DNA from: Peptococcaceae bacterium BRH_c23
GTDB taxonomy: Bacteria; Bacillota_B; Desulfitobacteriia; Desulfitobacteriales; Desulfitobacteriaceae
DNA length: 6,573 bases
Assembly: GCA_000961805.1 (NCBI GenBank)
Contig: LADV01000192.1
Coordinates: forward strand, 1-6,573
Direction of reading: 5' to 3'
Shown: positions 1 to 5,460 of the stretch, one piece after another
How the letters are laid out: each line of letters begins with the position of its first letter
Numbering within the stretch: the first letter of the stretch is position 1
Position numbers and translations under genes: made by a program
Notes under the pieces: generated by a model
Told to the model about the DNA's origin: nothing
Database searches by the model: none
The model's input: only the letters and a program-made list of their open reading frames with translations

Positions 1-263
1 TCGGCCAAGCTTCTTTTCAAATCTGAAAATACTTCTTCGTGCGTATAGCGCACATTGGTATATTTTGCTTCCAATTCTGCTTCTTTTAATTTATAGTAAA
101 TTTCACCTTCAAATAGCTTGCGTTCATAGGCTTCAATGCTCATTACTACCATATCACCATAACCATTTTTAGTTAAAAAAACTGGCTCTGATGTTTCATG
201 CACAATCTTTGAAATTTCTGAGAAGTTATTTCGCAGGTCCGAAACTGGTCTAATCTGCGGCAT
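1..263 (-). CDS. Phd/YefM-family antitoxin of a type II toxin-antitoxin system (3' end off the window)
   Basis: The reading frame starts at an ATG (261-263) and runs off the left edge with 87 residues visible. The start MPQIRPVSDLRNNFSEI, then EPVFLTKNGYGDMVVMS and EAYER, is the classic Phd/YefM fold: an N-terminal DNA-binding half that forms a dimer with its partner, where 'xxLRxxFSEI' and 'TKNGxGxxVVMS' are diagnostic. The C-terminal part (from about residue 48) is charged and helical, ending VRYTHEEVFSDLKRSLA, which is where such antitoxins wrap and neutralise a RelE/ParE-type mRNA interferase or gyrase toxin. Family proteins are about 80-95 residues, so only a few are probably missing. 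A GGGGGTG ribosome site sits about 7 bases upstream of the ATG. The toxin gene would be expected immediately beyond position 1 on the same strand; it is not in view, so this could also be an orphan antitoxin. Family assignment is by motif recognition; pairing with a toxin is inference. Confidence 0.87.
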   Translation of the reverse strand, partial: MPQIRPVSDLRNNFSEISKIVHETSEPVFLTKNGYGDMVVMSIEAYERKLFEGEIYYKLKEAELEAKYTNVRYTHEEVFSDLKRSLA

Positions 264-282
264 AATATTCACCCCCATAATG

Positions 283-317
283 ATCTTAGCGTAATTTTAT
301 CATAATTATGCTAAGAT
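283..317. promoter_or_regulatory. Inverted-repeat operator overlapping the antitoxin promoter
   Basis: Positions 283-296 and 304-317 form a 35-bp inverted repeat: outer arms ATCTTAGC and GCTAAGAT are perfect over 8 bp, then one mismatch, then TAATT/AATTA over 5 bp, around a 7-base centre. It covers the -10 element and reaches the -35 element of the antitoxin promoter. Phd/YefM antitoxins, alone or bound to toxin, are known to repress their own promoter by binding such palindromes, so this is the likely operator. It lacks a GC-rich stem and U-run, so it is not a terminator. Confidence 0.6.
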
Positions 318-322
318 TTCAA
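294..322 (-). promoter_or_regulatory. Promoter of the antitoxin gene
   Basis: Read on the minus strand, a -35 element TTGAAA (317-322) is followed by a 17-base spacer and an extended -10 element TGA-TAAAAT (-10 hexamer at 294-299). Transcription would start near 287, giving a leader of about 25 bases before the antitoxin ATG. Spacing and sequence are close to the sigma-A consensus. No experimental start is known, so this is a sequence-only call. Confidence 0.65.
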
Positions 323-410
323 TATGGCAAACCTTCTTATCATCTGCCTTTCAGTTTTTAAGTTCCTAGTATGTTAGGCTTTGAAATAAGGGATATCTTC
401 AATATTATAG

Positions 411-438
411 TTAAATTTGTCTGAATTTCTAGTATAAT
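411..438 (+). promoter_or_regulatory. Probable promoter of the zinc-ribbon microprotein gene
   Basis: A perfect TATAAT -10 hexamer lies at 433-438, with a weak -35 candidate TTAAAT at 411-416 (16-base spacer). Transcription would begin near 445 and give a leader of about 48 bases. A second candidate lies just upstream, TTGAAA at 381-386 and TATTAT at 403-408 (16-base spacer), with the better -35 but a poorer -10. Either would drive the gene at 493, divergently from the antitoxin promoter. Confidence 0.5.
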
Positions 439-492
439 ACCTATAGCGAAGCGAAGCAGAAAGATTTTAAAAACAGGAAAGAGTTAGCGAGG

Positions 493-627
493 ATGTTTGA
501 ATTTTTCTGCCCAAAGTGTAAAAATACTTTATTTAGTGCAAGTGATCATCCACTTGAAGAGAAGATCTACTGCTCCATTTGCAACACTTATCTTGATAAT
601 CCATATTACAAGAAACCATCTAATTAG
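493..627 (+). CDS. 44-residue zinc-ribbon microprotein, function unknown
   Basis: An ATG at 493 opens a 44-codon frame ending at TAG (625-627). It starts MFEFFCPKCKNTL, continues with the acidic DHPLEEKIY, and has a second knuckle CSICNTYL. The two CxxC pairs (Cys6/Cys9 and Cys27/Cys30, 17 residues apart) are the four-cysteine ligand set of a zinc ribbon or rubredoxin-like knuckle. There is no signal peptide or membrane segment, so it is probably cytosolic. The ribosome site is either AGGAAAG at 475-481 (11 bases before the ATG) or the very close GAGG at 489-492; no other start is available in frame. A promoter lies upstream and a perfect hairpin terminator follows 14 bases after the stop, which supports a real, independently transcribed gene. 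I do not recognise a named family. It could bind nucleic acid or a protein partner, or serve as a metal-binding accessory factor, but nothing visible decides this. Confidence 0.72.
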   Translation: MFEFFCPKCKNTLFSASDHPLEEKIYCSICNTYLDNPYYKKPSN

Positions 628-641
628 CGAAACATTCCTCT

Positions 642-667
642 AAAACCCCGGATTAATCCGGGGTTTT
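642..667 (+). terminator. Intrinsic terminator after the microprotein gene
   Basis: A perfect 26-bp palindrome: AAAACCCCGGA, centre TTAA, TCCGGGGTTTT. The RNA hairpin has a 7-bp GC-rich stem (CCCCGGA/TCCGGGG) with a four-base loop, extended by A-U pairs into the terminal U run. It begins 14 bases after the microprotein stop. Because it is symmetrical it could also stop transcription from the opposite (pyc) side. Confidence 0.85.
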
Positions 668-718
668 ACTATTCATTTACCTTACAGTTCAATTTCCTTC
701 TAACCAAGATTTAACTTT

Positions 719-802
719 TCATCCCAAGAAGGATGAGCACCTGAGTAAGGTCAAATTCGTCACCAGTGTCGAATTTGAAGAAACAGGATAAGCCTCAGGG
801 TG
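719..802. repeat. Nested hairpin element, REP/MITE-like, in the convergent intergenic region
   Basis: Three inverted repeats are packed into 84 bases. A small hairpin has TCATCC/GGATGA arms (719-724, 731-736). An inner hairpin has CAAATTCG (752-759) pairing with CGAATTTG (770-777), extended past a T-T mismatch by CAC/GTG. Outer arms CACCTGAG (738-745) and CTCAGGGTG (794-802, one extra base) enclose the inner hairpin. No reading frame explains it, and no U run follows the inner hairpin, so it is not a simple terminator. The shape resembles dispersed palindromic elements or a small structured RNA; with one copy in view neither can be shown. Confidence 0.45.
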
Positions 803-818
803 ACAAACCTCATATAAA

Positions 819-864
819 ATGCCTATTCCAAATTGGACTTCGCGGGCCAATTTAGAATAGGCAT
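819..864 (-). terminator. Terminator hairpin downstream of pyc
   Basis: Twenty-one bases past the pyc stop, a long inverted repeat folds as ATGCCTATTC (819-828) with GAATAGGCAT (855-864). It continues, after one mismatch, as AAATTGG (830-836) with CCAATTT (847-853), leaving a GC-rich loop of about 10 bases. On the minus strand the stem is followed by TTTATAT, a modest U run. It is probably the transcription end of pyc. Confidence 0.75.
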
Positions 865-884
865 AACTTTTTTACTAATACCGA

Positions 885-3800
885 TTATTCGACAACAATA
901 AGGAGTTCTCCAGCCTTGACCTGCTGCCCTTCCTTAATATTCACCGATCTGACAATCCCTGAGATAGAACTCGTTATCCTTGTTTCCATTTTCATAGCTT
1001 CGACAACCACGAGGGTCTGATTTTGGGTTACCTGATCTCCTTCTTGTACCATTAACGTCACCACAGTCCCTGGGATAGGGGATCCAATCTCATTCTTATT
1101 GTCAGGGTCTGCCATCTCCGTCAAACTGTATTCTCCAGACTGGGTAAGAAGGTTGATGTCGCTCCAGTTCTTGTCCTTGATTTTGATTTCTCTTCTATTC
1201 CTGTTGACTTCAAATACCAGAGTTCTGTATCCTTCCAGATCCGGCTTTCCAATGGAGCGGAGCTTGATCATTAGACTCCTTCCTTCTGCGACCTCAGCCT
1301 CGATAATCTCCCCTTCATGTAGACCATGGAAGAACACGTCGCTCCCGAGCCTGCTCAGGTCTCCGTATTCGGCTACAATTTTCAAGAATCCTTCAAACAC
1401 TTCCGGATACAAGGCATAACTCAGGATATCCTTCTTAGTTGGTTCAAACTCAAATTTATCCCTCAGGTGATTAGAGATTTTGTCAAAATCCTCATCTGGG
1501 AGCAGTTCGCCTGGACGCTCAGTGATGGGTTTTTCCCCCTTCAGGACCAGCTTCTGGAGTTTCTCTGGGAAACCTCCCATGGGCTGGCCCATCATCCCCT
1601 TAAAATAAGCTACGACAGAATCAGGAAAGGTCATATGCTCTGCTTTCTCGTAAATATTCTCTGGAGTGAGGTTATTTTGGACCATAAATATCGCAAAATC
1701 TCCTACGACTTTCGAGGACGGAGTGACTTTAACGATATCCCCCAACATCTCGTTAACTGTCTTGTACATTTCCTTAATCTCGGTAAATTTATGCCCAAGC
1801 CCGAAACTTTCCACCTGAGGTTTAAGGTTGGAGTACTGCCCCCCGGGAATCTCATACTTGTAAATTTCAGCAGATCCCGATCTCAAGCCCGACTCGTATT
1901 TGCCATAAACCGGTCGTACCGCTTCCCAGTAGTCAGACACCTTTTGGATTCCTTTTAAATCAATTCCCGGGTCCCTTTCCATATTTTTAAGAGCTGCAGC
2001 AATGGAATTCATGGCTGGTTGGCTGGTAAGTCCTGACATGCTGTTAAACGCAGTGTCCACAATATCTACCCCCGCTTCCACAGCCATGAGTACAGTTGCC
2101 ACCCCATTACCTGTGGTGTCGTGGGTATGAAGATGAACGGGAATACCGATCTCGTTTTTCAAGGTGCTGACCAGCTTATAAGCCGCATGGGGCTTTAAGA
2201 GGGCCGACATGTCTTTTATACACAGAATATGGGCACCGGTTTTTTCTATCTCTTTCGCAAGCTTGATATAGTAATCTAAGTTATACTTTTCCTTCTTACT
2301 GTCGAGGATGTCTCCCGTATAACAAATACAGGCTTCAGCGATCTTCCCGTTCTTTAAGACTTCCTCGATAGAGAGTTCCATGCCTCTCAACTCATTTAGA
2401 GAGTCGAAGATTCTAAAGACATCAATGCCCGTGACTGCTGACTCTTTAATAAATTCTCTGATGACATTATCCGGATAGTTCTTATAGCCTACCCCATTCG
2501 CTCCTCTTATGAGCATCTGGAAGAGGATATTGGGGACTCGTTTCCTCAGCTGCTCCAGCCTTACCCAAGGAGACTCTTTGAGGAATCTGTAGGCCACGTC
2601 AAAGGTAGCACCTCCCCACATTTCAAGAGAAAATAGATCATTGCCGTAGACTGAAGTAGCCTTGGCAATCTTAACCATATCCTTGGTCCTGATCCTTGTC
2701 GCCATCAGCGATTGATGGGCATCCCTCATGGTCGTGTCTGTAAGCAATACTTTCTTCTGAGATTTTATCCAGTTGACAAGCCCCTCTGCACCTTGAGCAT
2801 CAAGGATCTGCTTGGTCCCACTCAGATCGTTCAGACTAATACCTTCGATTTCGGGTACCTTGGGAACGTCATAATCCTGCTTTAACCCCCTCGTCTCATT
2901 GACTACCACATTGCCGAGGAATTTCAGAAGCCGGCTTTCATCATCCGATTTCTGAGTAAGGGAGATTAAGTCAGGATTTTCCTCGATAAAACCGGTATGG
3001 CATTCTCCGTTCAGAAACTGCGAGTGATTGAGAACGTTGATCAAAAATCCCATATTGGTCTTGACCCCAGTAATCTGTGTCTCCGTTATAGATCGGATGG
3101 ATTTCTTGATGGCATCCTGAAAACTCCTGGACCAGGAGATGTTCTTGAAGAGGAGGCTATCATAATAGGGACTGATTTCTGCGCCAGTGAATCCGTTTCC
3201 GCCGTCCAATCTGATCCCGAATCCCGAACCCGTCTTGTAGGATTCGATCTTCCCTGTGTCAGGGGCAAAATTAGTCGCGGGATCCTCTGTCGTGATTCTG
3301 CATTGAATAGAATACCCATTGAGCATGATATCCTCCTGGGAGTTTATCCCGATCTCAGGAGAATTCAAGGCGTATCCTTGGGCGATCAGGATCTGTGCCT
3401 GGACGATATCTATTCCCGTAACCATCTCTGTAACCGTGTGCTCAACCTGGATCCGCGGATTCATCTCGATGAAATAATAATTTCCCTGGTTGTCTACCAG
3501 AAATTCAAGGGTTCCGGCGCTCCTGTATTTTACAGCATTGGCAATCTTCAGAGCGTCCTGATAAATATTATTTCTAATTTCCTGGGAGATTGAAAAGGCT
3601 GGCGTGAACTCCACGACCTTCTGATGCCTTCTCTGGATTGAACAGTCCCTTTCAAACATGTGTACTATATTGCCGTACTTGTCCCCGAGGACTTGCACTT
3701 CGATATGTTTGGGTTTTTTAATGTATTTTTCCATAAAAATATGATCAATGCCAAAGGCTTTTTTCGCCTCGCTTTTAGCGCTTAAAAAGCCAGACTCCAG

Positions 3801-4337
3801 CTCACTTTCGTCTCTGACGATCCGCATTCCCCTTCCGCCGCCTCCGGCAGCTGCCTTAAGCATCAGAGGATAACCGCATTCTTTCGCGTGCCTTCTTGCT
3901 TCAGCCACAGTTTTAAGATCCTTCTCATAACCCGGAATGATCGAGACTCCGACTTCCTTGGCGACAATCTTTGACTTGATCTTGTCGCCCAGCGAGTCCA
4001 TCATCTTTGCCGTCGGTCCAATGAATTCGATACCTTCCTGCTCGCAACGCTTGGCAAATTCAGGATTTTCCGACAAAAAGCCGTATCCTGGATGGATTGC
4101 ATCTACGCCCTTTTTGATTGCCAGACTGATGATTTCCTCAATATTTAGATAAGCGTCAACAGGACTTCTGCCTTCACCGATGAGATAAGCCTCATCGGCT
4201 TTGCTTCTGAAGAGGGAGTATTTGTCTTCGTTGGAATATATCGCGACAGTCCTTACTCCCAGCTCATTACAAGCTCTAAATACCCTAATCGCGATTTCGC
4301 CTCTATTGGCTACCATCACTCTTTTAAAACTACTCAT
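885..4337 (-). CDS. pyc: Pyruvate carboxylase (single-chain, biotin-dependent)
   Basis: The protein has 1150 residues, the normal length for one-chain bacterial pyruvate carboxylase, and converts pyruvate, bicarbonate and ATP to oxaloacetate in the cytosol. Domains in order: biotin carboxylase (about 1-450) with the ATP loop AAAGGGGRGMR (162-172), RDCSIQRRHQK (230-240) and the EMNPRIQVEH signature (291-300); carboxyltransferase (about 530-1000) opening LLTDTTMRDAHQS, with likely metal ligands Asp539, Lys708 (in LCIKDM, the carbamylated lysine), His737 and His739 (HLHTHD), and a catalytic Thr872 (KVTPSSKVVGD); the tetramerisation/acetyl-CoA region between and after these; and a C-terminal biotinyl domain with EAMKMET, biotin on Lys1116. 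All key residues seem intact. The ATG is set by the conserved N-terminus FKRVMVANRGEIA and by GGAGGA (4346-4351), 8 bases upstream. It appears monocistronic. Its GC content looks higher than that of leuD by eye. The separate-subunit (PycA/B) and oxaloacetate decarboxylase forms are excluded by the fused architecture. Confidence 0.98.
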   Translation of the reverse strand: MSSFKRVMVANRGEIAIRVFRACNELGVRTVAIYSNEDKYSLFRSKADEAYLIGEGRSPVDAYLNIEEIISLAIKKGVDAIHPGYGFLSENPEFAKRCEQEGIEFIGPTAKMMDSLGDKIKSKIVAKEVGVSIIPGYEKDLKTVAEARRHAKECGYPLMLKAAAGGGGRGMRIVRDESELESGFLSAKSEAKKAFGIDHIFMEKYIKKPKHIEVQVLGDKYGNIVHMFERDCSIQRRHQKVVEFTPAFSISQEIRNNIYQDALKIANAVKYRSAGTLEFLVDNQGNYYFIEMNPRIQVEHTVTEMVTGIDIVQAQILIAQGYALNSPEIGINSQEDIMLNGYSIQCRITTEDPATNFAPDTGKIESYKTGSGFGIRLDGGNGFTGAEISPYYDSLLFKNISWSRSFQDAIKKSIRSITETQITGVKTNMGFLINVLNHSQFLNGECHTGFIEENPDLISLTQKSDDESRLLKFLGNVVVNETRGLKQDYDVPKVPEIEGISLNDLSGTKQILDAQGAEGLVNWIKSQKKVLLTDTTMRDAHQSLMATRIRTKDMVKIAKATSVYGNDLFSLEMWGGATFDVAYRFLKESPWVRLEQLRKRVPNILFQMLIRGANGVGYKNYPDNVIREFIKESAVTGIDVFRIFDSLNELRGMELSIEEVLKNGKIAEACICYTGDILDSKKEKYNLDYYIKLAKEIEKTGAHILCIKDMSALLKPHAAYKLVSTLKNEIGIPVHLHTHDTTGNGVATVLMAVEAGVDIVDTAFNSMSGLTSQPAMNSIAAALKNMERDPGIDLKGIQKVSDYWEAVRPVYGKYESGLRSGSAEIYKYEIPGGQYSNLKPQVESFGLGHKFTEIKEMYKTVNEMLGDIVKVTPSSKVVGDFAIFMVQNNLTPENIYEKAEHMTFPDSVVAYFKGMMGQPMGGFPEKLQKLVLKGEKPITERPGELLPDEDFDKISNHLRDKFEFEPTKKDILSYALYPEVFEGFLKIVAEYGDLSRLGSDVFFHGLHEGEIIEAEVAEGRSLMIKLRSIGKPDLEGYRTLVFEVNRNRREIKIKDKNWSDINLLTQSGEYSLTEMADPDNKNEIGSPIPGTVVTLMVQEGDQVTQNQTLVVVEAMKMETRITSSISGIVRSVNIKEGQQVKAGELLIVVE

Positions 4338-4433
4338 AAATTTCTTCCTCCATACTTCTTAGAACACTCGACTTTGTCAAAGGTACTAAGGGTTTTCTTA
4401 AAATTAAACCTTTTCAATAAATTTAATGCATTT

Positions 4434-4462
4434 ATTATACTTTATTTTTTCTATTCTTCTTG
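4434..4462 (-). promoter_or_regulatory. Possible pyc promoter (good -10, poor -35)
   Basis: On the minus strand a perfect TATAAT lies at 4434-4439, which would start transcription near 4427 and give a leader of about 90 bases before the pyc ATG. The -35 position (4457-4462, CAAGAA) matches the consensus badly. A perfect TTGACA nearer the gene (4375-4380) has no usable -10, and its start point would fall in the ribosome site. The call therefore rests on the -10 alone. Confidence 0.35.
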
Positions 4463-4785
4463 CCATATTAACAATGTATACACGAATACTTATCACCGTC
4501 CCGAATATTCTCTTCCTCACCCAGAACATTATACAGAAGGGAGGAAATCACCCCTTTTATCCCATTAGGCCTGCCGAAACCCCTCCAGAAAATCGCCCAG
4601 ACGGTCACAGGCAATTTTTAATTCCTCCATTTTAGGCAAATTTACTTCCCGATCTCATTGCCTATAGAAAATGCCGAGGCAATTTGTTTCCCTATCCAGC
4701 TGCTTTTCCCATGCTATTGAATACGTTCCATTACGTTTAGGAGCCACAAAGTAAATCAAACTCAAGAGAGAAATCCTATAAATAT
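4440..4785. other. Intergenic region between the leuCD terminator and the pyc leader; no convincing gene
   Basis: About 350 bases without a supported gene. On the minus strand one frame stays open from 4786 down to a TGA at 4655-4657, and then for 29 codons to a TAA at 4565-4567. The text reads somewhat protein-like (for example AWEKQLDRE, then after the TGA MEELKIACDRLGDFLEGF). It has no ATG before the TGA, no ribosome site and no promoter, so at most it is a decayed remnant. The stretch also holds three AGGCAA(A)TTT direct repeats, a TGTATACA palindrome (4475-4482), and weak hairpin arms AAGGG/CCCTT (4537-4556). I see no riboswitch that I can name. Confidence 0.4.
4609..4696. repeat. Three short AGGCAA(A)TTT direct repeats
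   Basis: AGGCAATTT occurs at 4609, AGGCAAATTT at 4634 and AGGCAATTT at 4677 on the plus strand. The second and third copies stay similar for about 20 bases (ACTTCCCGATC against GTTTCCCTATCC). An inverted copy ATTGCCT (4657-4663) can pair with the third copy over 7 bp. Spacing is uneven (25 and 43 bases), so it is not a CRISPR. It may be a local duplication or a binding-site cluster. Confidence 0.35.
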
Positions 4786-4791
4786 AAAAGA

Positions 4792-4822
4792 GCGCCAATC
4801 AGTCTATAAATCTGATTAGCGC
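4792..4822 (-). terminator. Intrinsic terminator of the leuCD operon
   Basis: GCGCCAATCAG (4792-4802) pairs with CTGATTAGCGC (4812-4822), an 11-bp stem with one G-U wobble and a 9-base loop. On the minus strand it is followed by TCTTTTATAT, a clear U run. It lies about 100 bases past the leuD stop and separates leuCD from pyc, so the two transcription units are probably independent. Confidence 0.87.
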
Positions 4823-4923
4823 CTTTAACTCATAGTTTTAACTTCATCCTAATTCCCGTACTACCTCATTTACACCTCGTCCAGTCCAGCTACCTTAATG
4901 CGAGAATCTAATGGGCTTACAAA

Positions 4924-5445
4924 TCAATAGTTTTTATCAGCGTAACCTACCCAGCCGCCTTCTTTAACAAGTGTTTTGTCAAATTCGCCGACTTTAAAAT
5001 CTAGTTCGTCTGATTGGTCTGATGAAGTTACAATAATCTTATCGTTATCCATGTCAATAGTTATGGAAGTATCTTTTCCAGCGTAGTTCTCAAAAAGATA
5101 TTCCATCTTTTCTGATGGTAATTCTATAGCAAACATACCACAATTATACATGTTCTGTCTGAATATTCTTGCGAAGCTCTCGGCTATCACTACATTGATT
5201 CCATTTACTTCTAACGCCCAGGGAGCATGCTCTCTGGAAGAACCACAACCAAAATTTGCTCTTGTGACAAGCACAGCTTTGTCTTTAATATCCTCAATGC
5301 CAAATCCATTAAGAGACAAATCTTCCAATAGATAGGGTTTCAAGGCCTCTTTGGTGATTTCGGTAAGATATTTTGCCGGAATAATTTCATCGGTATTGAT
5401 GTCACTTCGATCCAAGAATAAGACGTTTCCATTAAATTTTTTCAT
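4924..5445 (-). CDS. leuD: LeuD-type small subunit of 3-isopropylmalate dehydratase (or a related hydro-lyase)
   Basis: The protein has 173 residues, the short 'swivel domain' form of the aconitase superfamily, close to the usual 160-170. Diagnostic motifs are DINTDEIIPAKYLTE (15-29), NFGCGSSREHAPWAL (64-78) and ESFARIFRQNMYNCG (89-103). The small subunit closes over the large subunit's iron-sulfur site and sets substrate choice. With LeuC it would convert 2- to 3-isopropylmalate in leucine synthesis. The ATG at 5443-5445 has GGAGGG 4-5 bases upstream and lies 15 bp past the large-subunit stop, so the two are co-transcribed and probably translationally coupled. From memory, isopropylmalate enzymes carry YLV and homoaconitases YLR in the substrate loop; this protein has YLT (residues 26-28). 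A homoaconitase or 2,3-dimethylmalate dehydratase (DmdB-like) role is therefore possible. The family is sure; the substrate is not. Confidence 0.88.
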   Translation of the reverse strand: MKKFNGNVLFLDRSDINTDEIIPAKYLTEITKEALKPYLLEDLSLNGFGIEDIKDKAVLVTRANFGCGSSREHAPWALEVNGINVVIAESFARIFRQNMYNCGMFAIELPSEKMEYLFENYAGKDTSITIDMDNDKIIVTSSDQSDELDFKVGEFDKTLVKEGGWVGYADKNY

Positions 5446-5460
5446 CTTTCCCTCCGATAC

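Noticed and set aside
1326..1958. Plus-strand open frame of 210 codons inside pyc
   Set aside because: It lies wholly antisense to a complete, motif-verified pyruvate carboxylase, lacks a ribosome site, and its translation shows no domain. The same applies to the 198-codon plus-strand frame at 2997-3593 and the shorter frames within pyc.
4375..4380. Perfect TTGACA -35 hexamer upstream of pyc
   Set aside because: A -10 at 17-18 bases would be AAGTAT or AGTATG, and transcription would start in or beyond the pyc ribosome site.
4461..4482. Possible BirA (biotin) operator near TTGTTAAT, and the TGTATACA palindrome
   Set aside because: Only one half-site-like stretch is present and no partner half-site follows at the expected distance; the 8-bp palindrome alone is too short to assign.
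4374..4635. Two plus-strand frames of 64 and 69 codons opposite the pyc leader
   Set aside because: They overlap each other in different frames, lack ribosome sites and promoters, and their hydrophobic starts simply reflect AT-rich DNA.
4609..4696. CRISPR array
   Set aside because: The repeats are about 10-20 bases, imperfect and unevenly spaced, with no cas genes in the window.
4824..4923. T-box-like text (GAGGTAGTACGGGAA on the minus strand) before the terminator at 4792-4822
   Set aside because: It matches the AGGGTGGTACCGCG consensus only loosely. There is no room for a Stem I after leuD, and no regulated gene directly follows the terminator.
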